From the NCBI GenBank assembly GCA_038199755.1, contig JBBPYR010000292.1:1-15332 (forward strand): DNA of 15,332 bases, given 5' to 3'. Shown here piece by piece: positions 14,552-15,332 of the stretch (positions are counted from its first letter, which is position 1; each line of letters begins with the position of its first letter). The notes under the pieces were generated by a model that saw only the letters and a program-made list of their open reading frames with translations, was not told the DNA's origin and did not search any database. This DNA comes from JBBPYR01 sp038199755 (GTDB lineage: Bacteria > Chloroflexota > Ktedonobacteria > Ktedonobacterales > Ktedonobacteraceae). The translations under genes and the position numbers were made by a program.

Positions 14552-15332
14552 TTACGGCTTTTCTGCTGCTATTCCTAAAACACGCTCATCCCCAACACGG
14601 CGCGTTAATCGCAACACATCCATATGTTCTAACAGAGGCACAATGTACTTACGTGTCGTACCGATGACATCACGCGCCTCCGCTGCTGTCATCGCACCAT
14701 GACTACGCAAATAGTCCACTAAACGCTGCAACGCTTCGGTATAGGTTTCTTGTAAAAACAGGACGCTGTCACCTAGCTTTACCAATCTCCCCTGCTCAAT
14801 CAATGCTGCAACGATCTCAGCACCCGCGATTGCCTCAGCTTCTGCACGTATTGGAGGTGCATAGGGATTTTCATTGAAATGTTGCAAAAGTGCAGTAACG
14901 TGTTGTTGCTGTGCTGCTGTAAACGTGGGCGTAAAACCAGGAAGACGAATTAAACCCGCAGTGCTTGCTGTACTTGCCGTACTTGTATTCCCCGCTATTC
15001 CAGCTATGCCTAAGCCACCCGCCACAGTGGGAACCGCTTCCAACTGTCCCTCGGCTTGTAAGAGCGCAAAAATCTCTGGTGCTAACTTAGGGGAGAGACC
15101 CAAACGGGTACGCCACTCTTCTTTCGAGAGGCCACTCCGTAGTGGATATTGCTGATGCTGCTCACTTACTAGGCGTACAGCCATATCTACAAGGCGTTCC
15201 CAGACCGCTTGAGCAAACCACAGTGTTCCTTCTTTGCTACTCACCCTGCAAACTCTTCCTTCTAATAACAACGTTTCTAGTGCTTGTAATGTCACATCCT
15301 CTGCTAAATTGCACAGCTTGCTTACATCTATA
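14552..15332 (-). CDS. selB: selenocysteine-specific elongation factor SelB, C-terminal part (cut by window edge)
   Basis: The frame is open to the window edge, so the gene is partial at its 5' end; 259 residues are visible. The visible part is the string of winged-helix domains that binds the SECIS RNA of selenoprotein mRNAs. YPLRSGLSKEEWRTRLGL (about residues 63-80 of the visible part) and, at the end, MTAAEARDVIGTTRKYIVPL, LEHMDVLRLTRRVGD and ERVLGI are hallmarks of the SelB C-terminus. The GTPase and tRNA-binding domains must lie outside. Between winged helices there is a low-complexity insert rich in Gly, Ala, Ser and Thr (AGGLGIAGIAGNTSTASTAS). A GTG at 15295 is only an internal codon, since the similarity continues upstream. 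The gene implies a selenocysteine pathway in this genome. Confidence 0.93.
   Translation of the reverse strand, partial: IDVSKLCNLAEDVTLQALETLLLEGRVCRVSSKEGTLWFAQAVWERLVDMAVRLVSEQHQQYPLRSGLSKEEWRTRLGLSPKLAPEIFALLQAEGQLEAVPTVAGGLGIAGIAGNTSTASTASTAGLIRLPGFTPTFTAAQQQHVTALLQHFNENPYAPPIRAEAEAIAGAEIVAALIEQGRLVKLGDSVLFLQETYTEALQRLVDYLRSHGAMTAAEARDVIGTTRKYIVPLLEHMDVLRLTRRVGDERVLGIAAEKP

Overview
The window is bacterial chromosomal DNA of moderate G+C content. It carries nine complete protein genes, one gene cut by the right edge, and possible decayed coding sequence. The gene mix suggests a soil Chloroflexota bacterium of the Ktedonobacteria type: a PknB-like PASTA kinase with a long Gly/Pro/Asn-rich linker, a secreted sedolisin protease, proteins with Thr/Pro linkers, a glycosyltransferase-GH57 pair, an HTH-GAF regulator, SelB, and many short palindromic intergenic repeats. 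This placement is inferred from gene content, not from a marker gene.

Layout. Positions 1-214 hold repeat DNA and a strong hairpin terminator. A membrane-anchored lytic transglycosylase (215-1276, minus) follows. A nested palindrome (1460-1587) separates it from a two-gene minus-strand operon: a GT-B glycosyltransferase (3017-4405), then a GH57 glycosidase (1604-2998), probably acting on an alpha-glucan. Next is a divergent cassette: a TetR regulator (4552-5139, minus) and an SDR-type NAD(P)-binding protein (5305-6147, plus). The DNA between them carries two copies of a 26-bp operator-like repeat and a good promoter. This cassette looks richer in G+C than its surroundings and may have been acquired by transfer.

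Positions 6148-6816 have no intact large gene. They hold a hairpin and minus-strand reading that resembles a decayed small membrane-protein operon. A secreted lipoprotein (6817-7440, plus) and a sedolisin (7508-9754, minus) converge on a shared hairpin terminator. Positions 9755-10380 are intergenic and contain the most elaborate repeat of the window, a set of nested inverted repeats related to those at 1460-1587 and 1-100.

The last part is all minus strand: an HTH-GAF regulator (11293-12309) followed by a SAM methyltransferase (10381-11253), a PASTA Ser/Thr kinase (12420-14450), and the C-terminal part of SelB (14552 to the window end). SelB implies that the organism uses selenocysteine. No tRNA, rRNA, CRISPR array or transposase gene was seen.

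The items most worth a second look are the dispersed nested palindrome family, the TetR/SDR control region (tandem operators, a possible 5'-end mRNA hairpin, and a full-length Shine-Dalgarno sequence serving an overlapping mini-ORF), and the decayed coding region at 6279-6714.
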